Source: an uncultured Victivallales bacterium
GTDB taxonomy: Bacteria > Verrucomicrobiota > Lentisphaeria > Victivallales > UBA1829
DNA length: 50,359 bases
Reading direction: 5' to 3'
Assembly: GCA_944390795.1 (NCBI GenBank)
Contig: CALXRI010000022.1
Location: 1-50,359, forward strand
Position numbers and translations under genes: made by a program. Shown here one piece after another: positions 1-7,150 of the stretch (positions are counted from its first letter, which is position 1; every line of letters begins with the position of its first letter). The notes beneath the pieces are model-generated. The model was not told the DNA's origin. It saw only the letters and a program-made list of their open reading frames with translations, and did no database searches.

Positions 1-320
1 TTTTGGCTGAAATATAAGTTGCATCCAGAACCATCATCTTTCAACTTTTTCTTTTCCTATGGGATGGCTGTGAAAAAAATTATAAAATATATTCAGAATG
101 CAGTGGAAGTCTGGTTCTTCTGCACTTTGTGTAAAAAATGGGAATGGAATATCCGGAACCCCTGTGCAGTCAAGTCCCAATCCGGCATAATCGGTCGCGA
201 TGCTCCCTTTTATTCCGTTTGAAACTTGACAGCTTCGGGAACCCGTCTGAAAAGAATATTGATGCTTTCCGAAAAAAGTTTTCGGAAAACTTTGTGGAAG
301 AGAAGCGACTGGCCACATCA
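1..320. other. Left edge, no recognisable gene
   Basis: I see no convincing gene here. The short open frames on both strands lack a recognisable motif and overlap each other. An inverted repeat lies near 266-290 (GAAAAAAGTTTTC core), too A/T-only to call. The stretch ends where the ISL3-type fragment begins, so it may be flanking DNA or older insertion debris. Confidence 0.4.
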
Positions 321-557
321 GGCTCTATGTTTTAGTTTGGAGACCAAACATGGAGGAACATAATGTCGACCAGTCTTGCATACCATACACAGGGAATTGT
401 TGGATTTCAACACCATTCTTTTCAATATTCTGAAGGAGAAGTGATTCAGCGTCTGAAACGGAAGGAATTTCGCTGTCCCAAATGTGTATCTCTTATGATC
501 TTTCAGGATGACGGTCTTTTGCCTTCATTATGTGAAATTGAAATCGCCTTTCTGTAA
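321..557 (+). mobile_element. ISL3-family transposase remnant (N-terminal fragment)
   Basis: An ORF at 363-557 (64 codons) starts after a good ribosome site (GGAGG, 352-356) and reads MSTSLAYHTQGIVGFQ, then RCPKC. ISL3 transposases begin with MSTSLLYH-type residues followed by a CxxC zinc-binding pair, so this is the N-terminal part of such an enzyme. It ends after about 64 residues instead of about 400, and the second cysteine pair and the DDE core are gone. The GGCTCTATG at 321 resembles the GGCTCT start of ISL3 terminal repeats and is a plausible left end; that point is inference. The remnant ends just upstream of the glycosidase at 589, so the deletion removed the rest of the element. Confidence 0.6.
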
Positions 558-588
558 AACACTATATCAAAAAGGAATGAATTTGATC

Positions 589-2193
589 ATGGATCAGGTT
601 GAATCTATCAAGTTTCCCAACGTTGGAAAACTTGATTTCAAGTCGAAGAAAGAACTGCGCGGGGAGTGGCGCAGAAAAGCCGATGCTCTGATTCCGGAGT
701 TGCAGCATAAAACGGTTTCACCCGCATCCCTGGCGGAACTTGCCAACGATCCGGAGGCCTGGCAGGGAATCGGGATCAGACCTGAAAAGAAGGCTTCGGA
801 ACTTCCCCTGCTGGAGGGGGGAAAAGGAAAATCCCTCATCCTCGATTTCGGCGAGCATCATGTCGGATATTTTGTTCTCTCCATGCACATTGCCGACGGA
901 TACTGCGATTCCCCGGTTTTTCTGCGCCTGCTGGCCGCGGAACTCCCTTTTGAACTCGCTTACAAGGCGGAAAATTTCAAGGGAGGGCTGAGTCAGGCAT
1001 GGATTCAGGAGGAGTTCATCAAGATCGACGTGCTTCCCGGATCGATCCGCCTTCCCCGGCGTTACGCGTGCCGCTATCTGCGGATCGATGTGCTCGCGAC
1101 ACCGGGAGCGCTGATTTTCGACAGCGTGGCATTCGACACCGTTTCCGCCGCAAATTATCTGCCGCCCGCGCCGGAACATCTTTCCGCATTGGAAAAAGAG
1201 ATTTACACCGCGGGATGCCGGACTCTGCGCGACTGCATGCAGACCTGTTTCGTAGACAGACCGAAACGCGACCGGCGCCTGTGGCTCGGCGATCTTTATC
1301 TCGAGGCGAAAGTTAACGCCGTAACCTACCGGAATTTCCGGCTTGTGGAACGCTGTCTCTATCTCCTTGCGGCAGACATCGACGAACGGGGAATGCTTCC
1401 CGCATGTGCGTTTGAGCAGAAAGGCATGCGGACGAAGTGTTTCATTCCGGATTACTCCCTGCTTTTTCCCGCGCTGCTTCTGGAACACGGCAAGGCCTCC
1501 GGAAACCGGGAAATCATGGAGGAATTCTATCCGCTCGCAGCGCATCAGGCGGAACTCTTTCAGGATTTTCTCCAGGAAGACTGCACGCTCAGGAACACCG
1601 GCAGTTACTGGTTCTTTGTGGATCACGATGCGAAACTGGAAAAGGAAACTTCGGAATTCTGCATCTATCTCTTTGCTCTCCGGAACCTGGCGGAACTGGC
1701 ACGTCTGCTCAACAGGGAAGATGACAAGGCGGAGTTTCTTGGGAACTACAGTCACTGGCGCGAGATTGTCCGACGGAAAACCATGGATCCGGATACCGGA
1801 CTTCTTCTTTCCGGAAAAAACCGCCAGATTTCCGAGGCTTCGCAGATCTGGGGGGTTCTTTCCGGAGTTCTCAACGCCGGAGAGGGACGGCGCGCCCTTG
1901 CAAAAATGAAAAAGCTTCCGGATGTGATCCGGTCGCGCAATCCCTATCTGCTTCATTATCTGCTGGAGGCATACTGCATCTGCGGCCAGGAAGAAAAGGC
2001 ATATGCTCTGATCCGTGACTACTGGGGCGGCATGATCCGTCTGGGTGCCGATACCTTCTGGGAAGTGTTCGATCCGGCTGGATCCAGTCCGGTTCTTTAC
2101 GGGGACGCCCATCTTGTCAGCGCCTGCCATGCCTGGAGCTGCACGCCGTGCCTCTTCCTGCAGAAGAAGGGAAGCGCGCCGGAAATCAGTTGA
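589..2193 (+). CDS. Alpha-L-rhamnosidase-like six-hairpin glycosidase
   Basis: A protein of 534 residues resembling the GH78/alpha-L-rhamnosidase-like six-hairpin superfamily, which removes terminal rhamnose from plant or mucosal glycans. A beta-rich N-terminal half (about residues 80-200, with ILDFGEHHVGYF) is followed by an (alpha/alpha)6 barrel. The barrel opens with VDRPKRDRRLWLGDLYLE near residue 225, the position of the acid residue cluster in GH78, and ends with GADTFWEVFDP and SACHAWSCTPCLFL, matching the family's C-terminal TFWE and HgWs signatures. No signal peptide is visible, so it probably acts in the cytoplasm on imported oligosaccharides. The start at 589 is chosen because AAGGA (572-576) lies 12 nt upstream; 577 is too close to that site. 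It is shorter than usual GH78 enzymes and lacks the extra N-terminal modules. The exact substrate cannot be read from sequence. Confidence 0.75.
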   Translation: MDQVESIKFPNVGKLDFKSKKELRGEWRRKADALIPELQHKTVSPASLAELANDPEAWQGIGIRPEKKASELPLLEGGKGKSLILDFGEHHVGYFVLSMHIADGYCDSPVFLRLLAAELPFELAYKAENFKGGLSQAWIQEEFIKIDVLPGSIRLPRRYACRYLRIDVLATPGALIFDSVAFDTVSAANYLPPAPEHLSALEKEIYTAGCRTLRDCMQTCFVDRPKRDRRLWLGDLYLEAKVNAVTYRNFRLVERCLYLLAADIDERGMLPACAFEQKGMRTKCFIPDYSLLFPALLLEHGKASGNREIMEEFYPLAAHQAELFQDFLQEDCTLRNTGSYWFFVDHDAKLEKETSEFCIYLFALRNLAELARLLNREDDKAEFLGNYSHWREIVRRKTMDPDTGLLLSGKNRQISEASQIWGVLSGVLNAGEGRRALAKMKKLPDVIRSRNPYLLHYLLEAYCICGQEEKAYALIRDYWGGMIRLGADTFWEVFDPAGSSPVLYGDAHLVSACHAWSCTPCLFLQKKGSAPEIS

Positions 2194-2382
2194 ACGCCTT
2201 TTCCGGAAAGGTTCCGTCCGGAAAAACACAGACACCGGAAAAATTCCGGACGGTCACGCCATTTTCCGAGCCCCCACCTCCCTCCTCTCCCTCCTCGGCC
2301 GCGGAGAAAAAACATGAATTCAAAGAAAGCCGCCGCGCAAATCAACGGGATGCGGCTTCCTGCGGCCGATGCGCAGGCATAC

Positions 2383-2410
2383 TTGAAAAAAGAAGAGTTT
2401 ATGTTACTAT
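2383..2410 (+). promoter_or_regulatory. Candidate sigma70-type promoter before the AraC remnant
   Basis: TTGAAA (2383-2388) and TACTAT (2405-2410) are separated by 16 nt, 40 nt upstream of the ATG at 2450. The 256-bp gap from 2194 otherwise shows only CCGGAA-rich inverted repeats and no gene. Confidence 0.45.
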
Positions 2411-2449
2411 TAATAAACTGGGATTGTTCAACAAACAGCCGGAGCGTCA

Positions 2450-3094
2450 ATGGAATCGGAACTGAAGCAGCAAATCTGGATATCTCTCCAGAACAGCCGC
2501 CGCCGTATCGATTTTCCATGGAAAGTGCGGGAGCTCGGCTGCCAGATCGGTTCGCCGCGCGTCGGCGGAACCGTTTCCCGGAACGGGGCGCGGAAAATGA
2601 GCCGCCTTCCGGACAAACTGGAGTTCTGCATCCGTATCTCCCCCTCCACGGAAACAATCCGCCACACAATCAACGGAAAGGAATACGTCAACACCTACCC
2701 GCATATCCAGGTAAAGCTTCCGCTGGAATATTATTTCTATGAAGTTCTGGACACCCGGGACGCCTTCTTCATCATCTATCCGCCGGAATTCGTCGAAAAA
2801 TTCACCCGGGTCGGACTTCTGGACGACACGCTCTGCTGGAACATCCAGCTTACTGCGGAAGTTCTCGCCTATCTGAACCGTCTCCGCGACATGATGGCGC
2901 ATGCGGAGGAGTTTTCCGTTGCGGACAGGATCGACCTCCTCTCCTTTCAACTTCTGGAGGAGCTTTTCTTCCAGAAAAAAGCCCTTACGGCAATCCGGGA
3001 TGAAATGTCCGGGAAAATAGAAAAAATCGCTTCTTATTTCCAGCTCCATTTCGCGGACAATCTTTCCATGACCCAGATCGCAGCGGAACATGGA
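2450..3094 (+). pseudogene. AraC-family regulator, truncated inside its helix-turn-helix
   Basis: The frame opens at ATG 2450 and reads as an AraC-type regulator: an N-terminal sensory half, an all-helical linker around residues 150-190, and then SYFQLHFADNLSMTQIAAEHG near residues 195-215. That is the usual lead-in and first helix of an AraC DNA-binding domain. After IAAEHG (about 3094) the similarity stops; the recognition helix and the second helix-turn-helix, about 80 residues, are missing and unrelated sequence follows. The protein should not bind DNA. It follows the rhamnosidase-like gene, so it may once have controlled that locus. The family call rests on this single terminal signature plus the layout. 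Confidence 0.65.
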
Positions 3095-3100
3095 ATTCCC

Positions 3101-3208
3101 TGTGTTCTGGTCGGAACCGATGGAAACATCTATGCGCTCTTAGGGCGCGCCCGGCAAGCTCTGAGAAGAGGCGGTCGACCGGATCTGGTCGAACTGAGAC
3201 AATCCGGT
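3101..3208 (+). pseudogene. Fragment of a small conserved protein (LVGTDGN type)
   Basis: In frame with the AraC fragment but unrelated to it, this stretch reads VLVGTDGNIYALLGRARQAL followed by a basic loop and LVEL. It resembles a family of small proteins of about 60-70 residues in many gut bacteria that begin with a VxLVGxDGNxFxL pattern and have no known function. Here the start codon and the C-terminal half are missing. It is joined in frame to the AraC remnant, so a chimeric protein of 264 residues could be made. Confidence 0.4.
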
Positions 3209-3444
3209 TTCTGGTGGTGCGCGACCATCCGAATTTCCTGCTGATGAATCCGCAGATCAGTGCTCTGGAGGAAGATCACGGCTTCATCGGGTATTCCATT
3301 GCAAAAGCGCTGATGCAGGATCCTTTTCTGCCGCAGGAGTATTTCTTTCACTATTCATTTCTGGACCGGGAATCCACGGGCGGAGCCTATGTCACGCCAC
3401 AGACGGACGCAAACAATTCAGAAGAGGAGTTGTCTTATGGGTAA
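3206..3444 (+). pseudogene. C-terminal fragment of a LacI/GntR-type regulator sensor domain
   Basis: Read in the frame ending at 3444, the sequence gives FLLMNPQISALEEDHGFIGY, then a helix, then FLDRESTGG. Periplasmic-binding-like sensor domains of LacI-type regulators end in the same way: a PPLTTVxxP-like strand, a GxxAxxLL helix and a final LVxRxST motif. No helix-turn-helix or start codon belongs to this piece. Its stop overlaps the prepilin start at 3437, the arrangement of regulator followed by prepilin seen intact at 5267-7117. It is therefore probably the relic of an equivalent regulator. Confidence 0.5.
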
Positions 3445-4195
3445 CAGTCGTAACGGAAGACCGTTTTTCCGTGATTGGTTTACATTGATAGAACTTCTTA
3501 TCGTAATTGCGATTCTTGCGATTCTGATTGCCCTGCTGCTGCCGGCTCTTGGCAAGGCGCGGGATGTGGCAAAACAGGTGATCTGTCAGGGAAACACACG
3601 CTCTCTTGGCGCGTTGTTTCTCGGGTATGCCAATGAAAACATGGGATATCCGCCGCAGGGGGAATACGTCCGCCCGCTGAGTCCGGCCTACTGGATGGAC
3701 ACTTTTGCCATCGACTACCATGCGCCGAAATACACTTATGATCTCCGCGACCGGGTCAAACCGGAAAATACCGTCTGGTACTGTCCGAGTCATCCGATGG
3801 AGCGTTACAAGGCAAGCAATTTGAAGACCAGCTACGGATACAACTACTGGGCGATGAATCTCGGTTACACCATTCCGCTCCGCCGGGTGGATTTTTTCAA
3901 GCGTCCCAGCATGACCTTCTGGGTTGCGGAGAATTTCAGCCACAGGGAGGCCAGTCCCTGCGGCGGTGTTCCGGGAAAATATCTGACGGATGCCGATACC
4001 ATCAATCTCAACGTCGTGGCATACCGTCACAACAAAAAAGCCTCCTACACTTTTTTCGACGGACATGCCGAAACAAGGGGCATGCAGCAGTCGCCTACCG
4101 TCCAATATTATTCCTCCGTGAGTGCGGATATTCTCCGCAACACGTGGTTTGTGTCCGGCGCTCCGACGGTGCAGGATACATTTCTGGGATATTGA
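3437..4195 (+). CDS. Prepilin-like (type II pseudopilin) protein with H-X9-DG tail
   Basis: A 252-residue protein with a type IV prepilin leader: a basic N-terminus, then [20 protein letters not shown] (about residues 15-34) with the conserved Glu at +5. The residue before the cleavage point is Trp, not the usual Gly. The globular part ends with an H-X9-DG motif ([18 protein letters not shown], about 4030-4060), as in the large prepilin-like families of Planctomycetes and Lentisphaerota. Start 3437 has GAAGAGGAG seven nucleotides upstream. These proteins are anchored by the hydrophobic helix; whether they form pili or serve as surface or envelope proteins at glycan loci is unknown. Here it follows relics of regulators and precedes a truncated secreted protein. 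Confidence 0.8.
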   Translation: MGNSRNGRPFFRDWFTLIELLIVIAILAILIALLLPALGKARDVAKQVICQGNTRSLGALFLGYANENMGYPPQGEYVRPLSPAYWMDTFAIDYHAPKYTYDLRDRVKPENTVWYCPSHPMERYKASNLKTSYGYNYWAMNLGYTIPLRRVDFFKRPSMTFWVAENFSHREASPCGGVPGKYLTDADTINLNVVAYRHNKKASYTFFDGHAETRGMQQSPTVQYYSSVSADILRNTWFVSGAPTVQDTFLGY

Positions 4196-4237
4196 AAACA
4201 AGTCAGAACAGAAACTGAATTTCAGGAAAGGGAAAGC

Positions 4238-4408
4238 ATGAAAGGGAAGTTGTCAGCACTCGCCATTGTGTTTGTTTCAGCCGCATGCCTGGGGGGTGCG
4301 GTTGATCCGTATCTCCCCAGTCACCCCCATGCCAGAAGTCAGGAGAGCAAAATTTTTGGTCGTGTTTTTTTGCCTTTGAATGCGTCAGGACGGATTTTTC
4401 GTCTTTGA
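4238..4408 (+). pseudogene. Secreted-protein gene cut off just after its signal peptide
   Basis: ATG 4238 follows a strong ribosome site (CAGGAAAGGG) and encodes MKGKLSALAIVFVSAACLGG followed by AVDP, a typical signal peptide. From about 4309 the translation continues into what appears to be the end of an IS66-type element and stops at 4408 after 56 codons. The intact gene was probably a secreted protein of the glycan locus, transcribed with the prepilin 42 nt upstream. The leader may still be translated, but no mature domain remains. Confidence 0.55.
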
Positions 4409-4631
4409 CCGGCAAGAGATGAGGGATTCCCGTTGAAATCGCTTAGAGGCGCGTTTGCGTGGCTTTCCCGGGATATTTCAACGTGGGTTGAAGATCCCAG
4501 TTTTGAGGGAGCAAAGAGTCGATCTGTGATGCTGGCGTGGTATTGATGCGGATCAAAATGTCTTCCAGCCATTGACGGTAGTTGACGCCATTGGCTTTGC
4601 AGGTCGCCGCGAAGGAAAACAGAATCGCCAC
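4309..4631 (-). mobile_element. tnpC: IS66-family element remnant (C-terminus of TnpC)
   Basis: On the minus strand, from about 4630 down to the stop at 4443, the translation reads ATCKANGVNYRQWLEDILIR, then TTPASQIDSLLPQNW. This is the conserved C-terminal end of IS66 transposases (TCKxNGxxPxxxLxDVLxRI, then LLPxxW). The rest of the roughly 500-residue enzyme is absent. The segment 4309-4442, beginning GTATCTCCCCAGTCACCC, would be the terminal part of the element, because the signal-peptide gene loses sense exactly there; this boundary is inferred. The other end was removed by a deletion that joined the remnant to hydE. Confidence 0.7.
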
Positions 4632-5042
4632 GATATCGACATGATCGGCATGGGGCCCTACATCCCGCATGAGGACACGCCGCTCGGCGCGGGGATCCGT
4701 CTGACGGAGGACTATCGGAAGCACCAGCTTGAACTTGGCTTGAAGATGATTGCCTGCGCGCGCCTTCTGCTGCGGGATGTGAATATTGCTTCGACGACCG
4801 CGCTTCAGGCTCTTGATCCGCAGGGGAGAGAACTCGGGCTTCTTGCCGGAGCGAATGTCATCATGCCGAATCTGACCGACACAGCCTATCGGAGCGGATA
4901 TCTGCTTTATGCCGGAAAACCGGGGATGGACGAGAGTTCTGAATCCAGTCTTGAGGCATTGACGCGGAGCGTGGCGGCCGCCGGGGAGAGCATTCTCTGG
5001 GATGCCGCCGGTGATTCTCTTCATTATTTCCGACGGCATTGA
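4632..5042 (+). pseudogene. hydE: HydE 3' fragment ([FeFe]-hydrogenase maturase, radical SAM)
   Basis: Starting at DIDMIGMGPYIPHEDTPLGA and running through TTALQALDPQGRELGLLAGA and NVIMPNLTDTAYR to the stop at 5042, this is the C-terminal third of HydE, the radical SAM enzyme needed to build the H-cluster of [FeFe]-hydrogenases. The radical SAM CxxxCxxC half is missing. The sequence immediately upstream belongs to the IS66 remnant, so the 5' part of hydE was lost in the same rearrangement. No hydF, hydG or hydrogenase gene is in the window. The open frame continues into the insertion sequence, so a protein could be made, but it would be inactive. Confidence 0.75.
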
Positions 5043-5225
5043 TCTTGCGCCGTTCCTGTGATTCCGCCTTCTCACAACTGATCCATTGTTTCCTCGGCGG
5101 ATTTCTTGCAAAGAATTTGGATTGATACTGCAATCTATTACACGGATTCTTTAGGAAGAGGATGTAAAAAAATCAAGATTTTTTTTGTTTGGCTCTTGTT
5201 TTTTTCTATTTCAATATTATAATCT

Positions 5226-5245
5226 TTTATTGCACGTGTAATAAA
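5226..5245. promoter_or_regulatory. Palindromic LacI-type operator
   Basis: TTTATTGCACGTGTAATAAA is a 20-bp palindrome with one mismatched pair, centred on CACGTG and 22 bp before the start of the LacI-family gene. A second half-like copy, TATTACACG, lies at 5136-5144, about 91 bp upstream centre to centre. LacI regulators often control themselves and their neighbours through paired palindromes of this form. Binding by the adjacent product is inference. Confidence 0.6.
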
Positions 5246-5266
5246 GAGAAATAAAAAAGAGAAATC

Positions 5267-6316
5267 ATGAGTGTAACCTGCAAAGATATTGCGCGGATGG
5301 TGGGCGTTTCCAGGCAAGCCGCTGCATCGGTTCTGAATGACAGTTCTGTCTGCTTGGTTTCCAAAGAGAAGAAGGAAAAGATCCTGATGCTGGCGCGGGA
5401 ACTTCGTTATGTACCGAACAATGCGGCACGGATCTTGAAAGGCAAGCCCCAGAAGATTATCGGATCTGTTCTTGACGGGTTCGGCGGCGTTGGCGCATGC
5501 CGTCAGGAATATCTGGCAATGCGTCTTTACATGAGGGGCTATACTCTGCAGACTGTTTTTTATACAGGAGCCTTGCAGGCAAGGCATGCTCTGGATTTCT
5601 TCGCCGGTAGTGGAGTTGCCGCCCTGCTGTTCCCGCACTATATCTTCCGAGAGCTGCGCCATGAGGATTTCTCCATTCCTGTGATTATTACGGATGGTGA
5701 GGACATTGGAGACACGTTCATTGATTACGGCTATGGCTGTCAGGAAATGACGAAACATCTGATCTGGCATGGCCATCGCCGAATCTGTTTTCTTTGTGCA
5801 GAAGCTTGCTTCGGAAGTGCTCTGGGCTATCAGGGGTATGCAAATGCGATGAAAGAAGCCGGATTCAGTCCACTGCCTCCATTTGAAGTTATTGGGAAAA
5901 ACTCTCTGCCGGAAATGATCCATGATCTGGTCCGCCGGAAAAAAATCACAGCGTTTCTGTGCAACGGCGACAGCCGTGCGGATCAGCTGATTATGCAGCT
6001 GATCCGCGACGGAATCCGGGTTCCGGAGGATGTTGCTGTTACCGGTTTTGGGGGAGTCATGACGCCTCGGGGGATCGCAACAATTGTTCAGCCGATTCAG
6101 GAAGATGTCAATGCTCTCGAAACTATTCTGTTTCACAAAATCAGGAAAAATATTCTGCAACGGTATTCCGAACCATACAAGCTAAAACCTTATCTCTATA
6201 CGAATCGTTCCTGCGGCTGTCCTTATCATGAGAAAATATCTCTGGAAAATCATTATTCTCCGATGAGTTATGATTTTGTCCGGGCGGGCAAAGGAAATGC
6301 GTCATGGGGTAACTGA
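5267..6316 (+). CDS. LacI-family transcriptional regulator
   Basis: A 349-residue protein with an N-terminal LacI helix-turn-helix: CKDIARMVGVSRQAAASVLN at residues 5-24, then the hinge region VPNNAARILKGK near residues 50-61. The periplasmic-binding-like sensor follows, with the family's MTKHLIWHGHRRICFL pattern near residue 165 and PEDVAVTGFGG near residue 255. The C-terminus carries four cysteines (SCGCPYHEK), which is unusual. It heads a rightward set with a prepilin and a beta-helix protein, so it probably senses a sugar released from that locus's substrate. The start has GAGAAATAAAAAAGAGAA upstream. The palindrome at 5226 is the likely operator. Confidence 0.9.
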   Translation: MSVTCKDIARMVGVSRQAAASVLNDSSVCLVSKEKKEKILMLARELRYVPNNAARILKGKPQKIIGSVLDGFGGVGACRQEYLAMRLYMRGYTLQTVFYTGALQARHALDFFAGSGVAALLFPHYIFRELRHEDFSIPVIITDGEDIGDTFIDYGYGCQEMTKHLIWHGHRRICFLCAEACFGSALGYQGYANAMKEAGFSPLPPFEVIGKNSLPEMIHDLVRRKKITAFLCNGDSRADQLIMQLIRDGIRVPEDVAVTGFGGVMTPRGIATIVQPIQEDVNALETILFHKIRKNILQRYSEPYKLKPYLYTNRSCGCPYHEKISLENHYSPMSYDFVRAGKGNASWGN

Positions 6317-6364
6317 CTTTGTGAAAACAAGCAACTTGAATATAAAAAAGGAGGAGCTCACGTT

Positions 6365-7117
6365 ATGAGAACAGACAGAAAAGGGTTTTATTTCACATTA
6401 ATTGAACTTTTAATTGTAATATCTATCATTGTGATACTTGCCGCTATTCTGCTGCCGGCACTGGGGAAGGCAAAAATGAAGGCAATGGGAATTTCATGTC
6501 TCAGCAATGAACGCCAGGTTGGAAGTGCATTTCAAATGTATCTGGGAGATTTCAAGGAATACTTTCCCCCTGCAGAAGTTCCGAATATCTGGTCATGGGA
6601 GTTCATGAATGCAAAATATGTGCCGGGCCTGACTGTGTTTCTGTGTCCGGTTCTGACAGCGAAAAATGCAGGAGGGCAATGGCTTGTGACAGATCCGGTA
6701 AAGCGGCAGTATTGTTCTCATGGTATTGGCTACAACGGCTATCTGGGCGGATTCCGGAATGCTGTAGCGAACTCATGGGCAGACGGTTCTCCGAAATTAG
6801 CCAAGTTGCCCAGGATTAAAGACCCGTCCGGAGTTTATCTTGCCATGGATTCCCTGGGTGCAAGAAATAATTCCCTGTTTCAGGGTGAACTGGAAGGAAT
6901 GGGAGCGCATCGTGTGGATAATTATCCGCGTGACGGGCTGCAAGCTCACGCACGGCATCTTGGCGCGATCAATATCGTATATGTAGACGGGCGTGCTTCT
7001 GCATTCAAATGCCGTTATCCGAACTACTTCACCCCTTATCCCGGCGGGCCGTATGCCCCGGCCCCCTTCGGTCTGACCTGGGGTGCGGCTCCATGGGGAC
7101 TTGGAGACATGTTTTAA
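6365..7117 (+). CDS. Prepilin-like (type II pseudopilin) protein with H-X9-DG tail
   Basis: A 250-residue prepilin-like protein. The leader MRTDRKGFY precedes [20 protein letters not shown]; the residue before the predicted cleavage point is Tyr rather than Gly. The helix is followed by LLPALGKAK, typical of the group, and by a globular domain. The end carries His-LGAINIVYV-Asp-Gly, an exact H-X9-DG spacing. The ribosome site AAGGAGGAG (6349-6357) is close to consensus. It lies 48 bp after the LacI gene and 33 bp before the beta-helix gene, so the three probably form a transcription unit. Its role, whether pilus subunit or surface accessory to glycan breakdown, is not shown by the sequence. 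Confidence 0.85.
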   Translation: MRTDRKGFYFTLIELLIVISIIVILAAILLPALGKAKMKAMGISCLSNERQVGSAFQMYLGDFKEYFPPAEVPNIWSWEFMNAKYVPGLTVFLCPVLTAKNAGGQWLVTDPVKRQYCSHGIGYNGYLGGFRNAVANSWADGSPKLAKLPRIKDPSGVYLAMDSLGARNNSLFQGELEGMGAHRVDNYPRDGLQAHARHLGAINIVYVDGRASAFKCRYPNYFTPYPGGPYAPAPFGLTWGAAPWGLGDMF

Positions 7118-7150
7118 ACGGGATACATCACAAAACAGGAGAACTCTTTC

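Noticed and set aside
718-2235. 505-codon minus-strand frame over the rhamnosidase-like gene
   Set aside because: Composition of a shadow; the plus strand shows the six-hairpin signatures and a ribosome site.
5138-6160. 340-codon minus-strand frame over the LacI gene
   Set aside because: The plus strand holds a complete LacI regulator with ribosome site and operator.
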